NCBI RefSeq assembly: GCF_029026145.1
Contig: NZ_CP119078.1
Span: 1,379,001 to 1,443,000 of the forward strand
Length of the DNA stretch: 64,000 nt
Source of the DNA: Legionella cardiaca
GTDB taxonomy: Bacteria > Pseudomonadota > Gammaproteobacteria > Legionellales > Legionellaceae
Direction: 5' to 3'
Part shown: positions 46,067 through 55,130 of the stretch, piece by piece
Layout of the letters: each line of letters opens with the position of its first letter
Position numbering within the stretch: position 1 is the first letter of the stretch
The notes under the pieces: model-generated
The model's input: the letters and a program-made list of their open reading frames with translations, nothing else
What the model was told of the DNA's origin: nothing
Databases searched by the model: none
Made by a program: the position numbers and the translations under genes

Positions 46067-47361
46067 TAAACATTGACCTTTGTAATATTTGCCAATACTG
46101 ATTCCGCCGCCGCAACGGTCATACGAATCTCTTCCTTTTGATGAGCACTAGACACAAAACCTGCTTCATACATCGATGGCGCAAAATATACTCCTTGCTG
46201 CAACATACCATGAAAGAATTGCTTGAATAACACTTCATCTGAAGATGCTACGTCATTGTAATCGAACACCTGCTTCTTCGTATTAAAGCAAAAACCAAAC
46301 ATACCCCCTAGTGAATCATAACAAAATGGTATTTTGAACGATGCAACAACTTCGGCTAAACTGCTGATCATCATAGCGGTATTTTGGCCAAGAGTTTCAT
46401 AAAAACCTGGTTTTTCAATTTCAGTCAGTGTAGCCAATCCGGCTGCCATAGCTAAAGGATTTCCTGATAGTGTACCAGCTTGATAGACAGCGCCTTCTGG
46501 TGCTAAATGACTCATAATAACTGATTTCCCGCCTATGGCGCCAACAGGCATCCCACCGCCAATGATTTTGCCAAGTGTTGTCAAATCAGGGGTAACATTA
46601 AATAAAGCTTGAGCCCCCCCCAGAGCGACCCGAAAGCCTGTCATGACCTCATCGAAAATTAAAACAGCTTCATGAATATCACATAACTCACGCAAGCCCT
46701 GCAGGAATCCTGGTTTAGGAGGCACAAAACCCATATTACCCGCTACAGGTTCAACGATGATGGCAGCAATATCATCGCGATATTGTTCAAATAATGCTGC
46801 AGTTTGCTCAAGGTTATTAAAATCTGCGGTTAATGTATGTTCTGTGATACTTGCTGGAATACCAGGAGTAGAAGGAATCCCTAAGGTTAGTAGTCCAGAG
46901 CCTGCTTTAACGAGTAAGCTATCGTTGTGGCCATGGTAGCAGCCGTTAAATTTTATAATCTTATTTTTTTTCGTAAAACCACGTGCCAATCGTATAGCAG
47001 TCATGGTCGCTTCGGTTCCAGAATTCACCATACGAATTTTTTCGATGGCTGGCATAATCTTAATAATTTTTTGCGCAAGTTTTACCTCAAGCTCAGTGGG
47101 AGCCCCAAAGCTCATACCGCTGTGTAAAACTTCACTGACAGCATTGACGACTTTAGATTCACAATGGCCTAAAATTAAAGGCCCCCAAGACCCTACGTAG
47201 TCAATATACTTTTTATTATCCACATCAATTAAATAGGCCCCTTTCCCTTGCTTAAAAAAAATGGGATTCCCCCCTACTCCTTTGAATGCACGTACAGGCG
47301 AGTTAACACCACCTGGAATAACAGTCTGAGCCTGGGCAAATAATTGTTGTGAATTCGTCAT
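46066..47361 (-). CDS. hemL: glutamate-1-semialdehyde 2,1-aminomutase HemL
   Basis: PLP enzyme making 5-aminolevulinate, the first dedicated heme precursor in the C5 pathway. Signatures: VNSPVRAFKGVGG, SWGPLILGH, MVNSGTEATMTAIRLAR, YHGHNDSLLVKAGSG, LIFDEVMTGFR and the PLP lysine in TLGKIIGGGMPVGA. The length of 431 residues from the ATG at 47361, which has GGAG 5 bases upstream, is right for the family. An in-frame upstream extension to 47502 has no support. It forms a unit with the PfkB gene. Confidence 0.96.
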   Translation of the reverse strand: MTNSQQLFAQAQTVIPGGVNSPVRAFKGVGGNPIFFKQGKGAYLIDVDNKKYIDYVGSWGPLILGHCESKVVNAVSEVLHSGMSFGAPTELEVKLAQKIIKIMPAIEKIRMVNSGTEATMTAIRLARGFTKKNKIIKFNGCYHGHNDSLLVKAGSGLLTLGIPSTPGIPASITEHTLTADFNNLEQTAALFEQYRDDIAAIIVEPVAGNMGFVPPKPGFLQGLRELCDIHEAVLIFDEVMTGFRVALGGAQALFNVTPDLTTLGKIIGGGMPVGAIGGKSVIMSHLAPEGAVYQAGTLSGNPLAMAAGLATLTEIEKPGFYETLGQNTAMMISSLAEVVASFKIPFCYDSLGGMFGFCFNTKKQVFDYNDVASSDEVLFKQFFHGMLQQGVYFAPSMYEAGFVSSAHQKEEIRMTVAAAESVLANITKVNV

Positions 47362-47496
47362 GACTACTCCATCGCCAAAAATAAACGCTAATTCTACTCT
47401 ATTTTTCCCACTAGTGACAAAAATTATGGCAGAATCAGACTTTACATTGATGAAAGCAATCGCTAAATTAGCCCCTTTAAATCTAGAGTAACCAAT

Positions 47497-47673
47497 ATGC
47501 AAGAGTATAAACGCTATATTTGTGTCATTTGTGGCTTCATTTATGATGAGGCAGAAGGATGGCCTGAAGATGGAATAGAGCCAGGCACACGTTGGGAAGA
47601 CGTTCCCGAAAACTGGTTTTGCCCCGATTGTGGTGCTGGAAAAGAAGATTTTGAAATGGTAGAAATGGATTAA
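47497..47673 (+). CDS. rubredoxin
   Basis: Small iron electron carrier of 58 residues. The Fe(Cys)4 ligands are Cys9, Cys12, Cys42 and Cys45 in the two CxxC motifs (YICVICGF and FCPDCGAG), with the family's aromatic residues, [11 protein letters not shown] and W40. It begins at ATG 47497 and lies 135 bases from the divergent hemL. The likely partner is a rubredoxin-dependent oxygenase or reductase elsewhere. No rubredoxin reductase is found here. Confidence 0.93.
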   Translation: MQEYKRYICVICGFIYDEAEGWPEDGIEPGTRWEDVPENWFCPDCGAGKEDFEMVEMD

Positions 47674-47712
47674 TCCTGAGGTTGGCCCTTAATGGGCCCC
47701 TTCCAAAAATTA

Positions 47713-48135
47713 TCAAAACGGCTTGAGAACAACTAACAAAACAATGCCAATTAAAAATAATGTAGGTAATTCATTGAATAACCTATAAAATTTATCTGTT
47801 TTTGTATTTTTACCAAGCGCAAAATTTTTCCTGAAATGACCGCAAGTTAAATGATAAATCCACAGTAGAAATACCAAACTTAACTTTGCATGCATCCATC
47901 CTGCTTTTAAATAATAGTGAGGGTTATAAAGAACGAGCGTTATTCCTAAAGTCGTGGTGATGATAGCAGCCGGCCATGTAATGCCATAATAAAGTCTTCG
48001 CTCCATAATTTTAAAACGCTCGAGACTAATACTGTCACTGGTTTGTGCATGATAGACATAAAGTCGCGGTAAATAAAAAAGTCCGGCGAACCAGGCAACC
48101 ATTGCAATAATATGAAAGGCTTTAATTGTTAACAT
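47713..48135 (-). CDS. hemJ: protoporphyrinogen IX oxidase HemJ-type
   Basis: Membrane protein of 140 residues with four hydrophobic segments. The conserved histidine-bearing motifs HIIAMVAWFAGLFYLPRLYVYHA and LKAGWMHAKLSLV, and the final LVVLKPF, match the UPF0093/HemJ family that oxidises protoporphyrinogen IX. It lies 3 bases after the TerC-like gene on the same strand and near hemL, forming a heme-linked neighbourhood. Confidence 0.9.
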   Translation of the reverse strand: MLTIKAFHIIAMVAWFAGLFYLPRLYVYHAQTSDSISLERFKIMERRLYYGITWPAAIITTTLGITLVLYNPHYYLKAGWMHAKLSLVFLLWIYHLTCGHFRKNFALGKNTKTDKFYRLFNELPTLFLIGIVLLVVLKPF

Positions 48136-48138
48136 AAT

Positions 48139-48864
48139 TTATTTCGAAGACTTCCGTTTATGCTGGCGAGAACGTCTAAGAAGATTAAGCATTTCTACAC
48201 CTAAAGAAAAGCCCATTGCAAAATAGACGTAACCACGAGGCACGTGAAAAGAAAAACTATCGGCAACCAGAACCATACCAATTAAAATTAAAAAACTAAG
48301 AGCTAACATCTTTACTGTTGGATGCTTATCTATAAAGCGACTGACAGGCTCACTGGCGTATACCATGACTAAAATTGCACAAGTAATAGCTGCAGCCATT
48401 ACCCAAAAACGACTGGTTAACCCCACTGCTGTAAGCACACTGTCCAGTGAGAAGATGATATCCATTAAAGCAACTTGTATTACTACACCTTTGAAAGTAA
48501 CCGCCTTTCCTGCTGGTGAAGTCAATTCCTCCACGGAATCCTCGCCGACTTCATAATGAATTTCCTGCGTTGCCTTGGCTATTAAAAACGCCCCGCCTGC
48601 TAGAAGAAATAAGTCTCGTCCAGAAAAAGAAAAATCCCAAAAAGTTATTAAAGGTCTTGTTAATTTAACCAACCAGACCGCTGATGCCAAAAGCATCAGC
48701 CGAGTTAGCCAAGCGAAAGTCAATCCCCAACGACGGGCGCGTTTTCGTTGTTCTCTAGGCAATTTTTCGGTCAAAATTGACAAAAATACCAAGTTATCTA
48801 TTCCTAGTACTATTTCCAGGATAGTTAATGCCGATAAACTTAAGATAATATCCAAAAATTCCAT
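48139..48864 (-). CDS. TerC/YgdQ-family integral membrane protein
   Basis: Inner-membrane protein of 241 residues with about seven hydrophobic segments. TerC-family acidic motifs in the membrane are present: EIVLGIDNLVFLSILTEKLP and DIIFSLDSVLTAVGL. Members are linked to tellurite resistance or metal (manganese) efflux; the substrate here cannot be decided. It is the first gene of a pair with hemJ. Confidence 0.88.
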   Translation of the reverse strand: MEFLDIILSLSALTILEIVLGIDNLVFLSILTEKLPREQRKRARRWGLTFAWLTRLMLLASAVWLVKLTRPLITFWDFSFSGRDLFLLAGGAFLIAKATQEIHYEVGEDSVEELTSPAGKAVTFKGVVIQVALMDIIFSLDSVLTAVGLTSRFWVMAAAITCAILVMVYASEPVSRFIDKHPTVKMLALSFLILIGMVLVADSFSFHVPRGYVYFAMGFSLGVEMLNLLRRSRQHKRKSSK

Positions 48865-48985
48865 TTTACTGCTTTTGCAATAGTTTTAAAGTAACTATTG
48901 TCTACTGGAATGACTCAAAGGTAAATGATTCACTTTTTTTCTATTCTAGGCTATAATTATGCGGCGTTAGGTAGGCTATTACAGG

Positions 48986-50359
48986 GTGACCACAATAATC
49001 AAATTAATCAAAAAGCTGTTACGTAAGTCCAGGACTAGTCATCCTCCTGTTGATGCCAGCTACATTATACCCCGTACTCAACATAATGTTTCTAAAACAG
49101 ACATTAGTGTCAATGCGCTTAAGGTCTTGAATCGTTTAAATAGCTCTGGCTTTCAAGCTTATCTCGTAGGCGGTAGTGTTCGTGATCTTCTATTGGGTAA
49201 AGCACCAAAAGATTTTGATATTGCAACCAATGCAACGCCGAATCAAATCAAAAAATTATTCCGCAACGCTCGTATTATAGGGCGGCGCTTTAAACTAGTT
49301 CATATCATTTTTCATCGCGATATCGTAGAAGTTGCAACTTTTCGCGGTGTTAGTGTTCCTGAAGATGAAACAATCGAAGCGAATCAGCTTACAAATGAAA
49401 GAGGAATGCTAGTTCGCGATAATGTATACGGAACACTCGATGAAGATGCCTGGCGCCGAGATTTTACGGTAAATTCCCTTTATTATAATATTGAGGATTC
49501 CTCCATTGTTGATTTTACTGGTGGAGTTGCTGATGTCCACCATCGTTTGCTACGTATTATTGGCGATCCAGTCACTCGCTATCAAGAAGATCCTGTCCGA
49601 ATGCTGCGTGCTATTCGCTTTAGTGCTAAATTGCATTTTGATCTTGCCCCCAAAACAGCTGAGCCATTGCCAAGGCTAAGTCATTTGATAACGCATGTAT
49701 CCGGTTCACGTCTGTTTGATGAAATGACAAAACTTTATCAATGCGGAGAAGCTGAAGCGGTCCAACGTCTCCTGGTGCAACACGGCTTATTCACTCACTT
49801 GTTTGCGCAAACAGCCTCTCTATTATCGAGCGAATACCCCGTTAATGCATTGCTTGGTATTGCATTGGAGAATACTGATACGCGTATTCGCGATAATAAA
49901 CCAGTCACACCTGCATTTTTATTTGCAGTATTACTTTGGTTTCCTTTAAAGGCTCGTGCTGTTCTTCTACAAGAGCAAGAAAATATGGATCCTTTACCGG
50001 CACTCGAAAAAGCAATGTCTCAAGTTATTTTTGAGCAAAATCGAGTAATTACTATTCCTAAACGTTTTAGCCAAGTGATTAGAGAAATATGGCTGCTGCA
50101 ATTTCGATTTCCTAAACGTTCGGGTGGACGAGCTTTTAATTTGCTGCAACATCCAAGGTTTCGAGCGGCTTATGATTTTCTTGCTTTACGCGCTTTGGCT
50201 GGTGATGAGTCTATGGAGCTGGCCCAGTGGTGGACTAGTTTCCAAGACGCTGATGAAACAGAACAAGCTGGTATGGTTAAAGCACTGGCTCCGCAACCTT
50301 TCCCACAGAAAAAAAGAAAGCGCCGCAAGCCTAAAACTACAACCACATCCTCTCAATGA
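48986..50359 (+). CDS. pcnB: poly(A) polymerase I
   Basis: Adds 3' poly(A) tails that target RNAs for decay. The nucleotidyltransferase head has VGGSVRDLLLGKAPKDFDIATNATP, with the catalytic Asp pair, and the RNA-binding RRDFTVNSLYYNIEDSSIVDFTGG region follows. It ends with a basic tail (KKRKRRKP). The 457-residue frame starts with GTG at 48986 (GTGACCACA) directly after ACAGG; E. coli pcnB also uses a non-AUG start. It overlaps folK by 4 bases. Confidence 0.93.
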   Translation: MTTIIKLIKKLLRKSRTSHPPVDASYIIPRTQHNVSKTDISVNALKVLNRLNSSGFQAYLVGGSVRDLLLGKAPKDFDIATNATPNQIKKLFRNARIIGRRFKLVHIIFHRDIVEVATFRGVSVPEDETIEANQLTNERGMLVRDNVYGTLDEDAWRRDFTVNSLYYNIEDSSIVDFTGGVADVHHRLLRIIGDPVTRYQEDPVRMLRAIRFSAKLHFDLAPKTAEPLPRLSHLITHVSGSRLFDEMTKLYQCGEAEAVQRLLVQHGLFTHLFAQTASLLSSEYPVNALLGIALENTDTRIRDNKPVTPAFLFAVLLWFPLKARAVLLQEQENMDPLPALEKAMSQVIFEQNRVITIPKRFSQVIREIWLLQFRFPKRSGGRAFNLLQHPRFRAAYDFLALRALAGDESMELAQWWTSFQDADETEQAGMVKALAPQPFPQKKRKRRKPKTTTTSSQ

Positions 50360-50844
50360 ATTTATGTTATCTAGCTCTTGGTAGTAATTTAAAATCGCCA
50401 GAACGTCAGTTGAGAATTGCACTAGAGGCTTTACGCCAATTACCTAATACTCATTTGCTTAAAACCGCAACGCTATATCGTAGTAAAGCCTGGGGGCGAA
50501 AAGTGCAACCTTCATTCTTTAATACTGTGGTTCTTTTGCAAACATTATTAACCCCAAAGCAATTACTCTCAAATTGTCAAAAAATAGAAAAAGAGCAAGG
50601 ACGAGTACGTCATATTCGCTGGGGCAGTAGAACACTGGATATTGATATTTTGTTATATGGTTCCTTAACCCTAAAATCAGAATCATTAACTTTGCCCCAC
50701 CCCAGAATTCATTTAAGGGATTTTGTTTTTGTTCCCTTGCTTGAAATTGCTCCAAAAACACTAAAAATCCATAATACACTTTTGACAGAACTTATTGATA
50801 ATAATAATTATTGTTTAACAATTAAGCCCTCCTCGCAAAAATAA
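50356..50844 (+). CDS. folK: 2-amino-4-hydroxy-6-hydroxymethyldihydropteridine pyrophosphokinase
   Basis: Folate pathway kinase of 162 residues. Signatures: YLALGSNLKSPERQL, the substrate loop WGRKVQPSFFNTVV, and RTLDIDILLYG with the Mg-binding Asp pair, then LPHPRIHLRDFVFVPLLEIAP. It follows pcnB in an ATGA overlap, the common gammaproteobacterial order. Confidence 0.95.
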   Translation: MNLCYLALGSNLKSPERQLRIALEALRQLPNTHLLKTATLYRSKAWGRKVQPSFFNTVVLLQTLLTPKQLLSNCQKIEKEQGRVRHIRWGSRTLDIDILLYGSLTLKSESLTLPHPRIHLRDFVFVPLLEIAPKTLKIHNTLLTELIDNNNYCLTIKPSSQK

Positions 50845-50875
50845 ACTAAACTTATCTAAACTCAATTAAGTAGAG

Positions 50876-51646
50876 ATGGAAGTGCGTAGCCTAGTTGATC
50901 ACGTACTACCTCCAATTATTTTTCTCTTAATAGTAATAATCTTTTTGACTACTAGCGGGATTGCTTTTTATTTTAAAAAATCGTCACAATCAGGTGACAC
51001 TCGTCGAGGAAGCAGCCTCTTAGTCGGCATTGTGAGTGGTTTTTATAGTATCTTTTTAGGTTTTGTCATTTACCTTCTCTGGAGTGACTACCAGGATGCG
51101 CGGGTAACCGTTGTAGATGAAACGACTAAGCTATATATTCTTACGGAAAGCAGCAAAGATTTTCCACCCGAGGTCGCCAAACAAATCAGGGTTAACCTTG
51201 TTAATTATCTTACGCTTGTCATTAATGATGAATGGCCATCAATGAAAAGGGGGCGGGAAAGTTTAAATGCTACCGAAGCAATTGATCAACTTTATGACAC
51301 CATACTTGCATACCGCCCCAGTAATAATGCAGCAATCCTTTATTATGATAAGGCACTAACTGCACTTAATGCAGCAATTGAAGACCGCAATCATCGAATT
51401 AATATGCTGGATTTAGCAATTCCTACTTCATGGTATATGATGATTTTTATTGGTGCATTATTCATACTAATTATGAGTGTCTTTTTATTAAAGAACACGC
51501 TAGTTAATCTTCTAATGCATGTGTTTCTTTGCGCCTTTCTTGCATTTTATATAACCGCGGTAACTGATTTAAGCTATTCTTTCTCAGGAGCTGTTTCGAA
51601 TGAGCCCTTTAAAAAATTATTAATCAACATTAAAAATCCGGATTAA
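50876..51646 (+). CDS. DUF4239 membrane protein
   Basis: Inner-membrane protein of 256 residues with N-terminal helices (about 12-32 and 48-70) and two near the C terminus (about 183-204 and 210-230). The periplasmic or cytosolic central part (VTVVDETTKLYILTE) matches DUF4239, which shares a bestrophin-like layout. No channel residue is recognised. A GTAGAG site lies near the ATG. Its end is convergent with the diguanylate cyclase. Confidence 0.75.
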   Translation: MEVRSLVDHVLPPIIFLLIVIIFLTTSGIAFYFKKSSQSGDTRRGSSLLVGIVSGFYSIFLGFVIYLLWSDYQDARVTVVDETTKLYILTESSKDFPPEVAKQIRVNLVNYLTLVINDEWPSMKRGRESLNATEAIDQLYDTILAYRPSNNAAILYYDKALTALNAAIEDRNHRINMLDLAIPTSWYMMIFIGALFILIMSVFLLKNTLVNLLMHVFLCAFLAFYITAVTDLSYSFSGAVSNEPFKKLLINIKNPD

Positions 51647-51671
51647 CCACTTATAAAAAATCAATGAATTT

Positions 51672-52820
51672 TTACTCTAAGCGTTCGGAAATAATTTTAT
51701 TTTTTCCCTCTTTTTTTGCCCTGTATAGCGTTTTATCTGCTGCTGAAACAATATTTTCTATATCTTCAGAGGAGGATGGAGGTATACATAGGATCCCTAT
51801 GCTAATGGTTACATCCAATTGACTGTTTTTGTTAAAGTGTTCTTTAAGAGCTGAACAAATTTTGATGGTTTCATCCAGCGAAGCATCAGTAAAAATAGCA
51901 GCAAATTCATCGCCTCCTATACGAAAAGCAGCATCATTTTCTCTTTGAGTAGATTGCTTAATAATACAAGCTAAATGCTTTAAAAAACTATCTCCAGAGG
52001 GATGCCCAAGACTATCATTAACAATTTTAAAATTATCTATATCAATGAAAACTAAATTCAGTGAATGTTTATTTCTTTTTGCTCGATAGGACTCATCTTT
52101 TAACTTTATTTCAAAGTATCTTCTATTATAGAGTCCTGTCAAAGAATCAGTAATGGAAAGTCTTTTAATAGCTTCTAAGGCTTTTTGTTGTTTTTGATGT
52201 GAATTTTTTAATCTTAGAATTAAATCATCTTTCTCAATCGTAAGACTGATGGTTTCTTGCAGTAATTCTGCTGTATTTTTTGCAGTCACAATAAGCATGA
52301 TTACAAACAAAATAAACATTATTCCCAGAATTAATCGTTCCCACTCCAACGAATAAAAATTGTAAATAATGACAGGTAAAAAAATAGGGAGTAAATAGGC
52401 GTAATAAGCTGGCATATAGACTGACAGAGAAGCCAAGGCTCCTGCAGCCATTCCACCTAAAGTTAACATAATGATTATTTCATTTATTTGATTGATGTAG
52501 AATGAAAAAATAAAATAACTGACACTCCACATTGCCCCCATTAGAACAGTTAACAAAACAAATATTGTTGAACACTTACTTTGTTTGTCCAAATAATTTT
52601 TGCTCTTGAGTATTTGCTTACTATAAAACCATCGAACACAACTAATTATAAAAATTGACAAAAGCCAGGGGGCAATCCAGCGAAGTGAAACGCCACTAAA
52701 CCAAAAATAAAAGGAAAGTATAGATGCTAAAACAAAATTAAACGGTATTGATTTTAAAGAATTTTTAAACAATAATTCAAAGCATCGACTCTCCGTATTT
52801 GATGATATTTTACTATCCAT
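51672..52820 (-). CDS. membrane-anchored diguanylate cyclase (GGDEF)
   Basis: Predicted to make cyclic di-GMP. The N-terminal 190 residues hold about six membrane segments, probably a sensory module. A linker coiled coil leads into the GGDEF domain (about 215-380): DSLTGLYNRRYFE, FIDIDNFKIVNDSLGH, and RIGGDEF with an intact GG[D/E]EF. An inhibitory-site RxxD (RENDAAFRI) lies 5 residues before the GGDEF motif, so product feedback is expected. No EAL domain is present. Confidence 0.92.
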   Translation of the reverse strand: MDSKISSNTESRCFELLFKNSLKSIPFNFVLASILSFYFWFSGVSLRWIAPWLLSIFIISCVRWFYSKQILKSKNYLDKQSKCSTIFVLLTVLMGAMWSVSYFIFSFYINQINEIIIMLTLGGMAAGALASLSVYMPAYYAYLLPIFLPVIIYNFYSLEWERLILGIMFILFVIMLIVTAKNTAELLQETISLTIEKDDLILRLKNSHQKQQKALEAIKRLSITDSLTGLYNRRYFEIKLKDESYRAKRNKHSLNLVFIDIDNFKIVNDSLGHPSGDSFLKHLACIIKQSTQRENDAAFRIGGDEFAAIFTDASLDETIKICSALKEHFNKNSQLDVTISIGILCIPPSSSEDIENIVSAADKTLYRAKKEGKNKIISERLE

Positions 52821-53013
52821 GACATTCTTGATACTTAGTTATTTATACTAATTATAGGAAAATTTTTTTCTGCTATTTTTTTATTCTAAAAATCACCACC
52901 TTCTAAATAATCAAACAGGATCAGAGTTGAAAGCTTTATCAGAATGGCAAACTTGCTGAAAAGTTAGGATCAACTACACTTATGCGTAAAGACTGTTGTT
53001 AAGCGAGGGAATC

Positions 53014-53445
53014 GTGTACAAGTCAATATTACACGCCACGGATTTGAGCGAAAATCATTTTGATATTTGTAAAAAAGCTATTGAAATTGCTAAAAAATTC
53101 GACGTCAAAATTCATTTGCTTCATGTGATTGAGCCCCCCGCCAGTCTTCAATTAGCTCAGAGTCTGGGATTTGCTGAGTTGGTAAATCCTGTGAAGGATG
53201 ATGCCCAGACGGTAATGAGCTTATTAGGAGAGGCTCTTAATATTCCACCTGAACAACAACATGTCGAAATAGGCTCTTTAAAAATGCATATTCTAGAGAA
53301 GGTAAAAATTCTAGATTGTGGTCTTATTATTTTAGGAAGCCATGCTCCTAGTGCTGTACCAGCATTTCTTGGTAGCACAGCTTATGCAATGCTTCATCAT
53401 GCGCCTTGCGATGTACTCACTTTGCGCACGACATCCGAAGTATGA
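53014..53445 (+). CDS. universal stress protein (UspA family)
   Basis: Cytosolic protein of 143 residues with the Usp fold: ILHATDLSENH start, VKIHLLHVIEPP, and the nucleotide-binding-like LIILGSHAPSAVPAFLGSTAYAMLHHAPCDVL (G-2x-G-9x-G region). I start it at GTG 53014, four bases after AGGG; TTG at 52996 is an alternative. Alone in a single transcription unit. Confidence 0.88.
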   Translation: MYKSILHATDLSENHFDICKKAIEIAKKFDVKIHLLHVIEPPASLQLAQSLGFAELVNPVKDDAQTVMSLLGEALNIPPEQQHVEIGSLKMHILEKVKILDCGLIILGSHAPSAVPAFLGSTAYAMLHHAPCDVLTLRTTSEV

Positions 53446-53530
53446 ACAATCTGCAAAAATTACAGTTTCTCTGAACTACAGTCAATGCCATAAACGATAG
53501 CTTTACCCACGTCATCTCAATCTTGCTTCT

Positions 53531-53695
53531 GTCATTCCGAACACAGCGAGAAAGCTCCTGCAATGTGGCTCGAAAAAAATTAAGGATTGCTCAAGAAAAT
53601 AAACAAGAGCTGATTACTAAAAGGAAAGATTTAGATCATCGATACTTTAAAGATTGTGCCACTGCCGGGAGAGCCCTCGCTGTGCTTGGGATGAC
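53531..53695. repeat. 165-bp inverted-repeat intergenic element
   Basis: The left end gtcattccgaacacagcgag (53531-53550) is an imperfect reverse complement of the right end ctcgctgtgcttgggatgac (53676-53695), with 17 of 20 positions paired. The RNA would close into a long hairpin. The element includes short open frames that are chance. This layout, with GTCATTCC...GGGATGAC ends, is typical of dispersed genomic palindromic repeats; it lies in a stretch (53446-53741) with no gene. Confidence 0.6.
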
Positions 53696-53741
53696 AACAG
53701 GTTCTTTCGGGATTATGTGGCATGTTTAGAGGAAAACTTTT

Positions 53742-55127
53742 TTAGCCTTTTTTTACTCGTTTCATTAAGCGTTTTTTCTTCTTAATTTGTCGAGCAGTTA
53801 GTTTATTTTTTTTGTCTTTAAAGGGATTACTACCACCCTTAAACTCTAATTTCAAAGGTGTTCCTATAAGACCAAGATGCGAAACAAAGGCTTTAGTTAA
53901 ATAACGTTTATAGCTATCTGGCAATGCATCAAGCTGATTACCGTGAATCACTATAATTGGTGGATTATGACCGCCAGCATGGGCATATCTTAATTTAATT
54001 CTGCGCCCTTGTACCATGGGCGGTGTATGTTGATTAACGACGTCTTGCAAGAGTCTTGTCAATTTCGGAGTCGAGAATGCTTGCATTGCTGATGCATAAG
54101 CCTGTTCTATATCCTTAAATAATAAGCCTACTCCGCTACCATGTAAGGCAGATATAAATCTGATTTTGGCAAAGTGGACGAAATGCAGTCGACGAGATAA
54201 TTCTTCCCGGACATGTTCTTTATGTTCCTCATCCAAACCATCCCATTTGTTAACAGCGATAACCAGCGCCTTGCCTGCTTCGATAATAAAACCTAAAAGA
54301 TGCATATCTTGCTCGGTTAGGCCTTCCTTAGCATCTAACAGCATCATACAAACATGAGATTCTTTAATTGACTGCAGCGTTTTGATCACTGAAAATTTTT
54401 CAATTTTCTCTTCCACACGAGCACGTCTACGAATACCTGCGGTGTCGATAAGGACATAGGGCTTTTCCTCTCTAGTAAAAGGAATAGCAATGCTATCACG
54501 CGTAGTTCCTGGCATATCATAAACCACTACACGTTCCTCACCCAAAATACGATTAATTAAGGTGGATTTTCCTACATTTGGCCTGCCAATAAATGCGATC
54601 TTAATAGCCTTATTATCAGCCTCTTCTTCGATAACAGGTTCAAACGTATCCGTTAACTTACTAAGGAGTGAGTGCATTCCTCGACCGTGAGCGGCCGAAA
54701 TAGCATGCATCTCACTAAAACCTAAGGATTGAAATTCAGCACAAGCAACTTCTTCATCTAAACCGTCTGTTTTATTAACAATCAAATAAACTGTTTTATT
54801 GCTCTTTCGTAATTGCAGCGCAATGTTTTCATCGACACCGGTTAACCCTGCTCTGCCATCAACTAAAAAGAAAACAACATTAGCCTCTTCTAAGGCCACG
54901 GCGGACTGCTTTGACATCAAAGCATCTACAGCCAAATCATCAACACCTACACCACCCGTATCAATAACAATAAAAGGCTTGTCATTAAAATGCGCTTGCC
55001 CATATTGTCTATCTCGAGTTAGCCCTGGAAAATCCGCAACCAAGGCATCCTGAGTACGGGTTAACCGATTAAATAAGGTTGATTTTCCCACATTAGGGCG
55101 GCCAACTAAGGCAATAACAGGAATCAT
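53742..55127 (-). CDS. der: ribosome biogenesis GTPase Der
   Basis: Double-GTPase needed for 50S subunit assembly. Two G domains are intact: [14 protein letters not shown] (residue 8) and [14 protein letters not shown] (around 182), each with NKTDG/NKWDG-type specificity motifs. A C-terminal KH-like domain and the basic tail [13 protein letters not shown] follow. At 461 residues it is typical. It is the last gene of the run from ndk and starts 3 bases after bamB. Confidence 0.96.
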   Translation of the reverse strand: MIPVIALVGRPNVGKSTLFNRLTRTQDALVADFPGLTRDRQYGQAHFNDKPFIVIDTGGVGVDDLAVDALMSKQSAVALEEANVVFFLVDGRAGLTGVDENIALQLRKSNKTVYLIVNKTDGLDEEVACAEFQSLGFSEMHAISAAHGRGMHSLLSKLTDTFEPVIEEEADNKAIKIAFIGRPNVGKSTLINRILGEERVVVYDMPGTTRDSIAIPFTREEKPYVLIDTAGIRRRARVEEKIEKFSVIKTLQSIKESHVCMMLLDAKEGLTEQDMHLLGFIIEAGKALVIAVNKWDGLDEEHKEHVREELSRRLHFVHFAKIRFISALHGSGVGLLFKDIEQAYASAMQAFSTPKLTRLLQDVVNQHTPPMVQGRRIKLRYAHAGGHNPPIIVIHGNQLDALPDSYKRYLTKAFVSHLGLIGTPLKLEFKGGSNPFKDKKNKLTARQIKKKKRLMKRVKKG

Positions 55128-55130
55128 TAA

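Noticed and set aside
47362-47502. 47-codon N-terminal extension of hemL
   Set aside because: The ATG at 47361 has GGAG at the right distance and matches the family start; the extension overlaps the rubredoxin start region.
53157-53378. antisense frame over the universal stress gene
   Set aside because: Shadow of the real Usp gene on the other strand.
53523-53729. 68-residue open frame (MLLSFRTQRESS...)
   Set aside because: It lies on an inverted-repeat intergenic element and its peptide has the look of such repeats; no independent coding evidence.
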